Assembly: GCA_051251595.1 (NCBI GenBank)
Contig: JBPOFA010000013.1
Coordinates: forward strand, 40,109 to 104,108
Direction of reading: 5' to 3'
Source of the DNA: NORP110 sp051251595
Lineage (GTDB): Bacteria > Pseudomonadota > Alphaproteobacteria > Rhodobacterales > Rhodobacteraceae
Length of the DNA stretch: 64,000 bases
Under the pieces are notes generated by a model. The model was not told the origin of the DNA. It worked only from the letters and a program-made list of their open reading frames with translations, and made no database searches. This document shows positions 15,718-24,241 of the stretch, piece after piece. Made by a program: the position numbers and the translations under genes. Within the stretch, counting starts at the first letter, position 1. The number at the start of each line of letters is the position of its first letter.

Positions 15718-16650
15718 TTATCCCATCATCAACTGATAGCTGGCCGGAACATAGTGAAATCCGTCGTCCCGTGTGTCCACATAACCAAGCGCGGGCCAGG
15801 GCATGTGATAGCCGATGAATGGCACCTTATCCGCCGCCAACATGCCCAAGACCTTGCGCCGAGACTGGGCCGCCATCGCTTTGTCGATGTCAAAGCGGAC
15901 TTCCCAATCGGGATAGGCCAGCGACCAGACATAATGGTTCGCCAGATCAGCCGCCAGCATCAGCTGCGACCCGCCGCTTTCCAACATGTATCCCATATGT
16001 CCCGGCGTGTGGCCAAAGGCGGCAACGGCGGTGATGCCCGATGCGACGGAACCCCCATCATCGAGGAAGGCGATTTGGTCGTTCAGAGGAACGACATTGT
16101 TCGCAAAGCCCTCGTTATCTGTTCCGGACCAATGGTTGTGTTCCACAGATCCGGTGATGTAGCGGGCGTTTTTGAAGGTCGGGCTGCCATCGGCCATAAG
16201 CCCGCCGATATGGTCGCCATGCATGTGCGTGATGACCACGGTATCGACCTGATCCGGCATATAGCCTGCCGAGGCCAGAGCGCCTACGATCCCGGCGCCG
16301 TTCAGGCCCGTGTCAAACAGGATCAGTTCTGTGCCGGTGTTCACAACTGTTGGTGTGAAAAAGAACTGGGCTTTGTCGGCGGGTATGTGGGCTGCGGCAG
16401 AGGCTTGGGCAAATTCTTCTTCTGACACGTTCATGCCAAAGATGCCTTGGGCGCCTTCGACTGTCCGCGTCCCGGCCAGTAGGGCTGTGACTTCAAAATC
16501 GCCAAGTTTGAAACGATTGAAGGTGCTTGTTCCACCGCCCATCATCGGTGCGCCGGCACGGGCGGTCGAGGCGACCCCCAAAGCGGCGGCGGGCAGGGTG
16601 GCCGCACCGATCAGGGCGGTTCTTCGTGTGACGAGGCTAGGACGTGTCAT
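15718..16650 (-). CDS. Exported metallo-beta-lactamase-fold hydrolase
   Basis: The 310-residue protein from ATG 16650 has a twin-arginine-like signal (MTRPSLVTRRTALIGAATLP) and a mature MBL domain. The metal motif THMHGDHIGG gives HxHxDH. The other ligand regions are AAFGHTPGHMGYML, an Asp in MLAADLANHYVW, and a late His in FIGYHMPWPALGYV. Such proteins are quorum-quenching lactonases, hydrolases or phosphodiesterases; the substrate cannot be read from the sequence. GGAG precedes the start. An upstream ATG at 16710 would add 20 residues before the signal and is unlikely. Confidence 0.85.
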   Translation of the reverse strand: MTRPSLVTRRTALIGAATLPAAALGVASTARAGAPMMGGGTSTFNRFKLGDFEVTALLAGTRTVEGAQGIFGMNVSEEEFAQASAAAHIPADKAQFFFTPTVVNTGTELILFDTGLNGAGIVGALASAGYMPDQVDTVVITHMHGDHIGGLMADGSPTFKNARYITGSVEHNHWSGTDNEGFANNVVPLNDQIAFLDDGGSVASGITAVAAFGHTPGHMGYMLESGGSQLMLAADLANHYVWSLAYPDWEVRFDIDKAMAAQSRRKVLGMLAADKVPFIGYHMPWPALGYVDTRDDGFHYVPASYQLMMG

Positions 16651-16769
16651 GGCAGCTCCTTTTCTGAGAACGAATAAGCGGTAAGATAGTTCAGGAATTG
16701 CCCCTGACATGTCACGAAAGCGTGATGCCTGGTCGATGGTTTGACGACTTTTCAGCGAAGGAGAGTGTG

Positions 16770-17198
16770 ATGGCGGAAAACAAGACGAAACCTACCCCGG
16801 ATGACGTTGCTGATTTTTTGGCAAATGTCGCTCCATCGCGGCGGCAACAGGACGCGATGGTTCTGGATCGATTGTTCCAAGAGGTCAGCGGTTTCCAGCC
16901 TCAGATCTGGGGAACATCAATCATCGGCTATGGAAGCTATCACTATACCTATGAAAGTGGCCGCGAAGGGGATTCCCTGGCAACGGGATTTTCCCCGCGC
17001 AAGGCCAATCTGGTGATCTATATCATGCCGGGATATGGCGATTATTCAGACCTATTGGTCCGGTTGGGCAAACATAAGCTGGGCAAATCCTGCCTTTACC
17101 TGAACAGTTTGAAGGATGTGGATCTTGACGTTCTGAAGGCGATCATCCGCGCCGGTCTGGATGATCTGCAAAAGAAATGGCCGATTCAGCCCTCCTGA
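16770..17198 (+). CDS. DUF1801-domain protein
   Basis: The 142-residue cytoplasmic protein begins MAENKTKPTPDDVADFLANV at ATG 16770, with AAGGAG at the proper distance. The DUF1801 pattern is visible: a helical start, then WGTSIIGYGSYHYTYESGRE, LVIYIMPGY, LGKHKLGKSCLYLN and LDVLKAIIRAGL. The fold resembles small YdhG-type proteins of unknown function. It precedes gltX in the same direction by 66 bp and may share its transcript. Confidence 0.8.
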   Translation: MAENKTKPTPDDVADFLANVAPSRRQQDAMVLDRLFQEVSGFQPQIWGTSIIGYGSYHYTYESGREGDSLATGFSPRKANLVIYIMPGYGDYSDLLVRLGKHKLGKSCLYLNSLKDVDLDVLKAIIRAGLDDLQKKWPIQPS

Positions 17199-17264
17199 GG
17201 TGAAGCGAAACATGGACAAATGCTTCGGTCTGTGAAAAAGCACCAACGGTTCAGGAGATACCCA

Positions 17265-18587
17265 ATGACTGTCACACGTTTCGCCCCTTCGCCTACCGGC
17301 TATTTGCACATCGGAAACCTGCGCGCTGCGCTGTTCAATTATTTGATCGCGCGTCAGCAAGGCGGCCAGTTCGTCTTGCGGCTGGATGATACCGACCCGG
17401 TGCGTTCAACGGCTGAATATGCTGAGGCCATTCAGGAAGACCTGACATGGCTGGGTTTGGACTGGGACCGGATTGAAAAACAATCAGACCGACTAGAGCG
17501 GTACGAGGCCGCCGCCGATGAATTGCGCGCGGCGGGGCGGTTTTATGAATGCTTTGAAACGCCGGTCGAATTGGACCTGAAGCGCAAAAAGCAACTGAAC
17601 ATGGGCAAGCCGCCGGTTTACGACCGCGCAGCGCTGGAGCTGAGCGAAGCCGAAAAAGACGCCCTGCGGGCAGAGCGTGGGCCGGGGGTGTGGCGCTTTA
17701 AGCTGGATCATGAACGGATCGAGTGGACAGACGGAATTCTGGGCGATCTGTCGATTGACGCCGCCAGCGTGTCTGACCCGGTTTTGATCCGCGCCGACGG
17801 ACAGTTTTTGTACACGCTCGCCTCTGTCTGCGATGACATCGATTATGGCATCACCTATGTTGTGCGCGGTTCGGATCACGTGACGAATACGGCCACGCAA
17901 ATTCAGATCATCCGGGCCCTTGGGGGAACGGTTCCTGAATTTGCCCACCATTCTTTGCTGACCGGCCCGCAGGGTGAGGCCTTGTCCAAGCGGCTTGGAA
18001 CCTTAGCACTGCGCGACATGCGGACCAAAGGCATCGAACCGATGGCCATCCTGTCGCTGATGGCGCGGCTTGGGTCTTCTGACCCGGTAGAGCTGCGTAC
18101 CTCTATGGATGAGCTGATCGAAGGGTTCGACATTTCACATTTCGGCTCTGCTCCGACGAAGCTGGACGATGCCGATCTGCTGCCTCTAACGGCGCGGTAC
18201 AATCAGACATTGGCCTATGCCGATGTCGCTGAAGCGGTCAAAGCGCTTGGCGTTCCAGATGCGATTGCCCCAGATTTCTGGGAGGTTGTTAAAGGCAACA
18301 TCACGACCCTTTCCGATATGTCCACTTGGTGGGATCTGTTCCGCGATGGCGCGACGCCGCTGATTGCGGATGAGGACAAGGATTTCGTGGCAGAGGCGTT
18401 CGCGATGGTGCCAGAGTTTCCTTACACTTCCGAAACCTGGGGGGCTTGGACCTCTGCGGTGAAGGAAAAGACCGGACGCAAGGGGCGCGGATTGTTCATG
18501 CCGCTGCGCCATGCTGTGACAGGGCAACAGCGCGGGCCGGAAATGGCCGACGTCATGGCGCTTTTGCAAAATCCGATCAAGCTTTGA
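17265..18587 (+). CDS. gltX: Glutamyl-tRNA synthetase
   Basis: The 440-residue class I aminoacyl-tRNA synthetase attaches glutamate to tRNA. The start (ATG 17265, AGGAG eight bases before) gives MTVTRFAPSPTGYLHIGNLR with the HIGH motif as HIGN (15-18). The KMSKS-equivalent loop reads EALSKRLGTL. Other signatures are LRLDDTDPVRS and DDIDYGITYVVRGSDH. Many alphaproteobacteria carry two GltX forms, and the short length and LSKRL loop resemble the second form. The specificity for tRNA-Glu versus tRNA-Gln cannot be told from sequence alone. Confidence 0.9.
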   Translation: MTVTRFAPSPTGYLHIGNLRAALFNYLIARQQGGQFVLRLDDTDPVRSTAEYAEAIQEDLTWLGLDWDRIEKQSDRLERYEAAADELRAAGRFYECFETPVELDLKRKKQLNMGKPPVYDRAALELSEAEKDALRAERGPGVWRFKLDHERIEWTDGILGDLSIDAASVSDPVLIRADGQFLYTLASVCDDIDYGITYVVRGSDHVTNTATQIQIIRALGGTVPEFAHHSLLTGPQGEALSKRLGTLALRDMRTKGIEPMAILSLMARLGSSDPVELRTSMDELIEGFDISHFGSAPTKLDDADLLPLTARYNQTLAYADVAEAVKALGVPDAIAPDFWEVVKGNITTLSDMSTWWDLFRDGATPLIADEDKDFVAEAFAMVPEFPYTSETWGAWTSAVKEKTGRKGRGLFMPLRHAVTGQQRGPEMADVMALLQNPIKL

Positions 18588-18591
18588 CGGG

Positions 18592-19149
18592 CTAAGGCCG
18601 AATGATCTGTGCGGACAGTTGGTGCAGCCAGTTGTCCGTCATTTCCGTTTCGGTTTCGCTTAGGTTTTGGTGGCGTGGATAGCTTGGCTGTGCGCGGTCG
18701 TTCAGGATCGGCGTGTCCCATCCATCCGTCGTTTCAAAGAAATGCTGCACGCCCTGGGCCCCGAATTCGCGATGATAGCCCTGAACGACGACATCAATGT
18801 AGCTGAGCAAGATGGGATGCTTTTCGGTGCCGGGCCCGTGCTTGCCGTCTGGAATGGCATAGACGTGGATTTCAGCAGGGCTACTTAGCCCATGGGACAC
18901 CAGCGGGGTCACATCCTGCCGGTCATAGGCATGTTCGCGTTGTTCCAATGCAGGATCACCGTGAGGGGCACGCATGATAATGCCGTCGATGCTGGAACCC
19001 GAATCTGGCAGTGCTGTTAAATACGCAACGGGGCGCAAATCTGTATGGCGCCAAACACGTCGCCAGCCAGACATGCGTGCAGGATGCGCCTGATAATTGT
19101 GCGTCTCGCGGTTAACGAGTGATCCGTAGCCAAAAATATACTGTTTCAT
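18592..19149 (-). CDS. Gamma-glutamylcyclotransferase family protein
   Basis: The 185-residue protein has the family start MKQYIFGYGSLVNRETH, where the YGSL loop (8-11) binds the gamma-glutamyl group. A probable catalytic Glu lies in LEQREHAYDRQDV. These enzymes release 5-oxoproline from gamma-glutamyl peptides; here the role in glutathione turnover is inferred. The start at 19149 was chosen because the longer frame (from 19272) would run into the divergent riboswitch region and lacks a family match. It converges on gltX with 4 bp between the stops. Confidence 0.85.
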   Translation of the reverse strand: MKQYIFGYGSLVNRETHNYQAHPARMSGWRRVWRHTDLRPVAYLTALPDSGSSIDGIIMRAPHGDPALEQREHAYDRQDVTPLVSHGLSSPAEIHVYAIPDGKHGPGTEKHPILLSYIDVVVQGYHREFGAQGVQHFFETTDGWDTPILNDRAQPSYPRHQNLSETETEMTDNWLHQLSAQIIRP

Positions 19150-19231
19150 CACCAAAAGTATCTGCATCGCCCTGCAATGAAACACAAGCGCTTGCCTGCC
19201 ATTTGGCAATGCAGTAGCGTTCCGCCTGTCA

Positions 19232-19388
19232 ACGTGGGGAGAATCTGGTTCATTCCAGTGCCGAAGGAGCAACCGCCTCGGAAACTCTCAGGCCCAAGGA
19301 CCTGCGATGACATCAGACTCTGGAGAGAGGTGTTCATCGCACCCGCCGAAGGGATAACGATCTCAGGCCAAAGGACAGAGGGGGCATC
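19232..19388 (+). ncRNA. Tandem glycine riboswitch upstream of gcvTHP
   Basis: Two consecutive aptamers are clear. Aptamer 1 contains GCCGAAGGAGCAACCGCC followed by CTCTCAGGCCCAAGGACC (about 19235-19303). Aptamer 2 begins TCTGGAGAGAGG, with CGCCGAAGGGATAACGATC and CTCAGGCCAAAGGACAGAGG (about 19318-19384). These are the conserved cores of the class that binds glycine cooperatively and turns on glycine cleavage. It lies in the leader of gcvT, 70-80 bp before its start codon. Confidence 0.95.
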
Positions 19389-19460
19389 ACACAGCAGGGC
19401 AACCTGCCGTATTTGATGCCGGTGAGCTTTCACATATCCGGCGATTTTGGAAGGCGAGAT

Positions 19461-20591
19461 ATGTCTGATTTAAAGCGCACGATTCTGTTTGATCTGCACA
19501 CCGAACTTGGCGCCAAGATGGTGCCGTTCGCCGGATATGAAATGCCCGTGCAGTACCCTATGGGCGTCATGAAAGAGCACCTGCATTGCCGCGCAGAGGC
19601 TGGCCTGTTCGACGTCAGCCATATGGGGCAGGTCATTTTGCGCGCCCGGTCCGGTTCATACGAAGATGCCGCCCTGGCGCTGGAACGTCTGGTTCCAGTC
19701 AGCGTGCTGGGGCTCAAGCCGATGCGGCAACGCTATGCGATGTTCACCAATGACACGGGCGGCATTCAGGATGATCTGATGCTGGCCAATATGGGGGATC
19801 ATATTTTCGTTGTGGTCAACGCGGCCTGCAAAGAGGCTGACATCGCCCATATGGGGGCCGAACTGGCGGATGTCTGCGAAATCGAGGTTCTTGAAGACCG
19901 GGCGCTTTTGGCGCTTCAGGGGCCGGGCGCCGAGGCCGCGCTGGCCACGCTTGCGCCAGCCGTGGCCGATATGGTTTTCATGGATGTGGCAGAGGTCGAT
20001 ATTCTTGGTGCAGCCTGCCTTGTGTCCCGGTCCGGATACACAGGCGAGGACGGGTTCGAGATTTCGGTGCCGCAAGGCTCTGCCGTGGCCGTGGCTCGCG
20101 CCTTGCTGAACATCAACAGTGTCGCGCCGATCGGTTTGGGCGCGCGCGACAGCCTGCGCCTAGAGGCTGGGTTGTGCCTTTACGGGAATGACATCGACAG
20201 CAGCACGAGCCCCGTTGAGGGCGCGATTGAATGGGCAATCCAAAAGCCGCGCCGCAAGGGGGGCGACCGCGAAGGCGGCTTTCCCGGGGCTGAGCGGATT
20301 TTGGAAGAGCTGGAAAGCGGTGTCTCACGCAGACGGGTCGGCATCTTGCCAGAGGGCCGCGCTCCGATGCGTGAAGGTACGAAACTTTTTGCGCAGGCCG
20401 AAGGTGGTGAAGAGATCGGCGTCGTCACCTCTGGGGCGTTCGGCCCTAGCATCGGGCGCGCAATGTCCATGGGATATGTCACCACCGCGTTTTCTGACCA
20501 CGACACTTTGATATATGGCGATGTTCGGGGCAAAAGGCTGCTGGCCAAGGTTGCACCGATGCCGTTCCGCCCATCCACCTACAAACGATAA
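19461..20591 (+). CDS. gcvT: Glycine cleavage system T protein (aminomethyltransferase)
   Basis: Transfers the aminomethyl group from lipoyl-GcvH to tetrahydrofolate, releasing ammonia. The 376-residue protein starts at ATG 19461 (MSDLKRTILFDLHTELGAKM). It shows the family features FAGYEMPVQYPMGVMKEHLH, FDVSHMGQ, ALQGPGAEAAL and RSGYTGEDGFEI, plus the C-terminal LGARDSLRLEAGLCLYGNDI. It is the first gene of the riboswitch-controlled gcvT-gcvH-gcvP operon. An in-frame ATG at 19413 would enter the leader and is unlikely. Confidence 0.97.
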   Translation: MSDLKRTILFDLHTELGAKMVPFAGYEMPVQYPMGVMKEHLHCRAEAGLFDVSHMGQVILRARSGSYEDAALALERLVPVSVLGLKPMRQRYAMFTNDTGGIQDDLMLANMGDHIFVVVNAACKEADIAHMGAELADVCEIEVLEDRALLALQGPGAEAALATLAPAVADMVFMDVAEVDILGAACLVSRSGYTGEDGFEISVPQGSAVAVARALLNINSVAPIGLGARDSLRLEAGLCLYGNDIDSSTSPVEGAIEWAIQKPRRKGGDREGGFPGAERILEELESGVSRRRVGILPEGRAPMREGTKLFAQAEGGEEIGVVTSGAFGPSIGRAMSMGYVTTAFSDHDTLIYGDVRGKRLLAKVAPMPFRPSTYKR

Positions 20592-20608
20592 ATACAGGAG
20601 AGAAAAAC

Positions 20609-20968
20609 ATGAAATTTACTGAAGAACACGAATGGCTGCGCGTTGAAGATGATGTCGTCGTTGTGGGCATCACCGCCTACGCGTCAGAGCAGTTGGGCGA
20701 CATTGTATTCGTCGAAGTGCCAGAGGTCGGAACCGTCGTGTCCAAGGATGACGAAGTGGTCGTGATCGAAAGCGTCAAGGCTGCCTCTGACATCTTGGCC
20801 CCGCTGGATGGTGAAATCGTTGAGGTGAATGAAGCTCTGGAAGACAACCCGGCCTTGGTCAATGACGACGCTGTTGGCGATGGCTGGATGTTCAAGATGA
20901 AGGTTGAAGACCTTTCAGCCTTGGATGAGCTGATGGACGAAGCCGCCTATAACAAATTTATCGCCTAA
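20609..20968 (+). CDS. gcvH: Glycine cleavage system H protein
   Basis: The 119-residue lipoyl carrier protein shuttles the methylamine group between GcvP and GcvT. The lipoylated lysine is Lys57 in VVVIESVKAASDILAP. The start MKFTEEHEWLRVEDDVVVVG is standard, and AGGAGAG precedes the ATG. It lies 17 bp after gcvT and 12 bp before gcvP, so the three genes form one operon. Confidence 0.97.
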   Translation: MKFTEEHEWLRVEDDVVVVGITAYASEQLGDIVFVEVPEVGTVVSKDDEVVVIESVKAASDILAPLDGEIVEVNEALEDNPALVNDDAVGDGWMFKMKVEDLSALDELMDEAAYNKFIA

Positions 20969-20980
20969 GGATTCCCTGAC

Positions 20981-23833
20981 ATGCCATTCACTGCCACTGA
21001 ATATCTGCCCTATGATTTTGCCAACAGGCGCCACATCGGGCCATCGCCTTCGGAAATGGACGATATGTTGGCCGTGCTTGGCGTGGAGTCCCTGGATCAA
21101 CTGATCGACCAAACGGTCCCGGCCAGCATTCGCCAAAAGGATGCGTTGGAGTTTGGCAAGGCGAAGTCCGAACGCGAATTGCTGTGGCACATGCGCCAGG
21201 TTGCCAACAAGAACAAGGTTTTCACCTCTTTGATCGGGCAAGGCTATCACGGCACCACAACGCCGCCGGTTATTCAGCGCAACATCTTTGAAAATCCCGC
21301 CTGGTACACGGCCTATACCCCGTACCAGCCCGAGATTTCGCAAGGGCGGCTAGAGGCGTTGCTGAATTATCAGACGATGATTTGCGACCTGACGGGGCTG
21401 GACCTTGCCAACGCATCCCTTCTGGACGAGGCAACCGCTGCGGCAGAGGCGATGACGATGGCGCAGCGTGTAGCCAAGTCCAAGGCTACTGCGTTTTTCG
21501 TGGATGAAAACTGTCACCCGCAAAATATCGCGGTGATGAAAACCCGTGCCGCGCCTTTGGGCATCGAGGTGATCGTCGGTGCCGTGGCTGATCTTGATCC
21601 CGCCGCCGTGTTCGGCGCGATTTTCCAGTATCCCGGTACATATGGGCATCTGGTGGATTACACCGACCAGATGACAGCACTGCATGATGCCAAGGCCATC
21701 GGAATTGTCATTGCCGATCCGCTTGCTTTGACGCTTTTGAAAGAACCCGGCGCTATGGGGGCCGACATTGCCGTCGGATCGACGCAACGGTTTGGTGTGC
21801 CTATGGGCTATGGTGGCCCGTCGGCGGCCTATATGGCGTGCAAGGATGAGTATAAACGCAATATTCCGGGGCGTATCATCGGGGTTTCGATCGATTCACG
21901 AGGTAACAAGGCCTATCGGCTTTCCCTGCAAACCCGCGAACAGCACATCCGGCGTGAAAAGGCGACATCGAACGTCTGCACCGCGCAGGCGTTGTTGGCT
22001 GTGATGGCGGCGTTTTATGCGATCTTCCACGGTCCAGAAGGGCTTAAAGCGATTGCGCAACGCATTCACCGCAAGACCGACCGCTTGGCCCGAGGGCTTG
22101 AAAAAGGCGGTTTCGCGATCGAACCTGAATACTTTTTCGACACGCTCTGCGTTGAGGTTGGCGACCGTCAGGGCGCGATTCTGTCTGCTGCGACGGCCGA
22201 AGGGATCAACCTGCGTCCGGTTGTGGATACAAAAATTTGCATCACGCTGGACGAAACCGTTCGTCCAGCGACGCTGGAAGCGGTTTGGCGGGCCTTTGGG
22301 TTGAACCTCGATCGCAATGATTTCGAGGCGGATTATCACCATGTTCCCGCAGATCTGGCCCGCAACAGCGACTTTCTTACCCATCCTGTGTTCCACATGA
22401 ACCGGGCCGAAACCGAAATGATGCGCTACATGCGCCGTTTGTCTGACCGCGATTTGGCACTGGACCGGGCGATGATCCCGCTTGGGTCATGCACGATGAA
22501 GCTGAATGCCGCGGCGGAAATGATGCCAGTGTCCTGGCCCGAATTTTCGCAGATCCACCCATTCGCGCCAGCCGATCAGGTTGCCGGGTACAAAGAGCTG
22601 ATCGACGATCTTTCCGAAAAGCTGTGCTTGATTACCGGCTATGACGCGATGTCGATGCAGCCAAACTCCGGGGCTCAGGGCGAATATGCGGGGTTGTTGA
22701 CAATTTCCGCCTATCACCGGGCGCAAGGGGATGAGGGGCGCAACATATGTCTGATCCCGGTCTCTGCGCATGGGACAAACCCAGCCTCGGCGCAAATGGC
22801 AGGGATGAAGGTTGTCGTCGTTAAATCCGCTGAAAACGGCGATATCGACCTAAAGGATTTCCGCGCCAAGGCAGAGGCGGCTGGCGAAAATCTTGCCGCT
22901 TGCATGATCACCTACCCCTCCACGCATGGTGTGTTCGAAGAAACGGTGCGCGAGGTTTGTGAGATCACCCATGAATTCGGTGGTCAGGTCTATTTGGATG
23001 GCGCAAACCTGAACGCAATGGTGGGCCTGTCGAAACCCGGCGAAATCGGATCGGACGTCAGCCACCTGAACCTGCACAAGACGTTCTGCATCCCGCATGG
23101 CGGGGGCGGCCCGGGAATGGGGCCAATCGGCGTAAAGGCGCATCTGGCAAAATATCTGCCGGGGCATGACGAAACGGACGGGGTCGAGGGGCCGGTTTCT
23201 GCCGCGCCTTACGGGTCTGCATCTATCCTGCCGATCAGCTGGGCTTATTGTCTGATGATGGGGGGCGCGGGTCTGACGCAGGCGACCAAGGTTGCCATTT
23301 TGAACGCCAACTACATCGCCAAGCGGCTTGAAGGCGCCTATGAGGTCTTGTTCAAGGGCGGGCAGGGGCGCGTTGCCCATGAATGCATTCTGGACACGCG
23401 CCCTTTCGATGAGGCCGCACATGTCACGGTAGACGATATTGCAAAACGCCTGATCGACAACGGGTTTCACGCACCAACCATGAGCTGGCCTGTGCCGGGC
23501 ACCTTGATGGTGGAACCGACGGAATCTGAAACCAAGGCAGAGCTTGATCGTTTTTGCGATGCGATGCTGGAAATTCGTGAGGAAATCGCGGCGATTGAAA
23601 ACGGCGAGATTGATGCCGAAAACAACCCGCTGAAAAACGCCCCGCACACGGTGGAAGATCTGGTGGCAGAGTGGGATCGGCCCTATACGCGGGAGCAGGC
23701 TTGTTTCCCGAAAGGGGCCTTTCGCGTCGACAAATACTGGCCGCCCGTTGGCCGGGTCGACAATGTCTATGGCGACAGAAACCTCGTTTGTATTTGTCCG
23801 CCGCTTTCGGATTATGAGGATGAAACCGATTAA
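20981..23833 (+). CDS. gcvP: Glycine dehydrogenase (decarboxylating), glycine cleavage P protein
   Basis: The 950-residue PLP enzyme decarboxylates glycine and passes the aminomethyl group to GcvH. It is the full-length single-chain form, as in most proteobacteria, with both halves fused (GcvPA-like 1-450, GcvPB-like 470-950). The PLP lysine is Lys700 in SHLNLHKTFCIPHGGGGPGM. The N terminus has RRHIGPSPSEMDDMLAVLG, and the phrase PLGSCTMKLNAAAEM is typical. Last gene of the operon. Confidence 0.97.
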   Translation: MPFTATEYLPYDFANRRHIGPSPSEMDDMLAVLGVESLDQLIDQTVPASIRQKDALEFGKAKSERELLWHMRQVANKNKVFTSLIGQGYHGTTTPPVIQRNIFENPAWYTAYTPYQPEISQGRLEALLNYQTMICDLTGLDLANASLLDEATAAAEAMTMAQRVAKSKATAFFVDENCHPQNIAVMKTRAAPLGIEVIVGAVADLDPAAVFGAIFQYPGTYGHLVDYTDQMTALHDAKAIGIVIADPLALTLLKEPGAMGADIAVGSTQRFGVPMGYGGPSAAYMACKDEYKRNIPGRIIGVSIDSRGNKAYRLSLQTREQHIRREKATSNVCTAQALLAVMAAFYAIFHGPEGLKAIAQRIHRKTDRLARGLEKGGFAIEPEYFFDTLCVEVGDRQGAILSAATAEGINLRPVVDTKICITLDETVRPATLEAVWRAFGLNLDRNDFEADYHHVPADLARNSDFLTHPVFHMNRAETEMMRYMRRLSDRDLALDRAMIPLGSCTMKLNAAAEMMPVSWPEFSQIHPFAPADQVAGYKELIDDLSEKLCLITGYDAMSMQPNSGAQGEYAGLLTISAYHRAQGDEGRNICLIPVSAHGTNPASAQMAGMKVVVVKSAENGDIDLKDFRAKAEAAGENLAACMITYPSTHGVFEETVREVCEITHEFGGQVYLDGANLNAMVGLSKPGEIGSDVSHLNLHKTFCIPHGGGGPGMGPIGVKAHLAKYLPGHDETDGVEGPVSAAPYGSASILPISWAYCLMMGGAGLTQATKVAILNANYIAKRLEGAYEVLFKGGQGRVAHECILDTRPFDEAAHVTVDDIAKRLIDNGFHAPTMSWPVPGTLMVEPTESETKAELDRFCDAMLEIREEIAAIENGEIDAENNPLKNAPHTVEDLVAEWDRPYTREQACFPKGAFRVDKYWPPVGRVDNVYGDRNLVCICPPLSDYEDETD

Positions 23834-24241
23834 TCCGCAGGCGTGGGTAAAGAGAATCTGAATTTCAAATTCATGATGATTGCCGCGACGGAAGCGTTCG
23901 CGTGCCTAAAATAGTCGCTGCTTTCCGGCTAAATTTTAGGCGCGCGCCGTCGTGATGCCTGTAAATTGCGCAAATATCGATGGCATTTTTATTTTGGGCG
24001 TAAAAATTGCCCCCAGACTTTGAGCCCGGCCAATTCTTTGCGCAGCATCTCCCGGCACATCAGGAAACTGGTGTCGCGCAACAAGGTTGTGCGGTGGCGA
24101 GCGTACTTGGCGGTCCGTCACCACCGCACGGGTGCAACAAATGCTGCAGGGGGAATCATAGGCGCATTTCGGATGGATTCAAATAACCATCCCGCTTGCG
24201 AGGATTTTGACGCAGCGTTCTTCAATGAGGAACCAAAATAA
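23834..24241. other. Long urtA leader/intergenic region
   Basis: No gene over 408 bp. It contains a strong inverted repeat (23899-23946, listed separately) and otherwise no RNA gene or repeat that I recognise. I looked for NtrC sites and a sigma-54 promoter, which would suit a urea importer, and found no convincing match. The urtA promoter is probably in the second half. Confidence 0.5.
23899..23946. repeat. Inverted repeat downstream of gcvP and upstream of urtA
   Basis: Left arm CGCGTGCCTAAAAT (23899-23912) pairs with right arm ATTTTAGGCGCGCG (23933-23946), 13 of 14 positions, with a 20-nt loop. It could end gcvTHP transcription or be a regulatory structure before urtA. There is no T-run after the right arm. 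Confidence 0.6.

Noticed and set aside
23947..24241. Sigma-54 or NtrC site before urtA
   Set aside because: Stretches such as TGGCATTTTTATTTTGGG lack the GC at -12, and no TGCACC-type palindrome was found.
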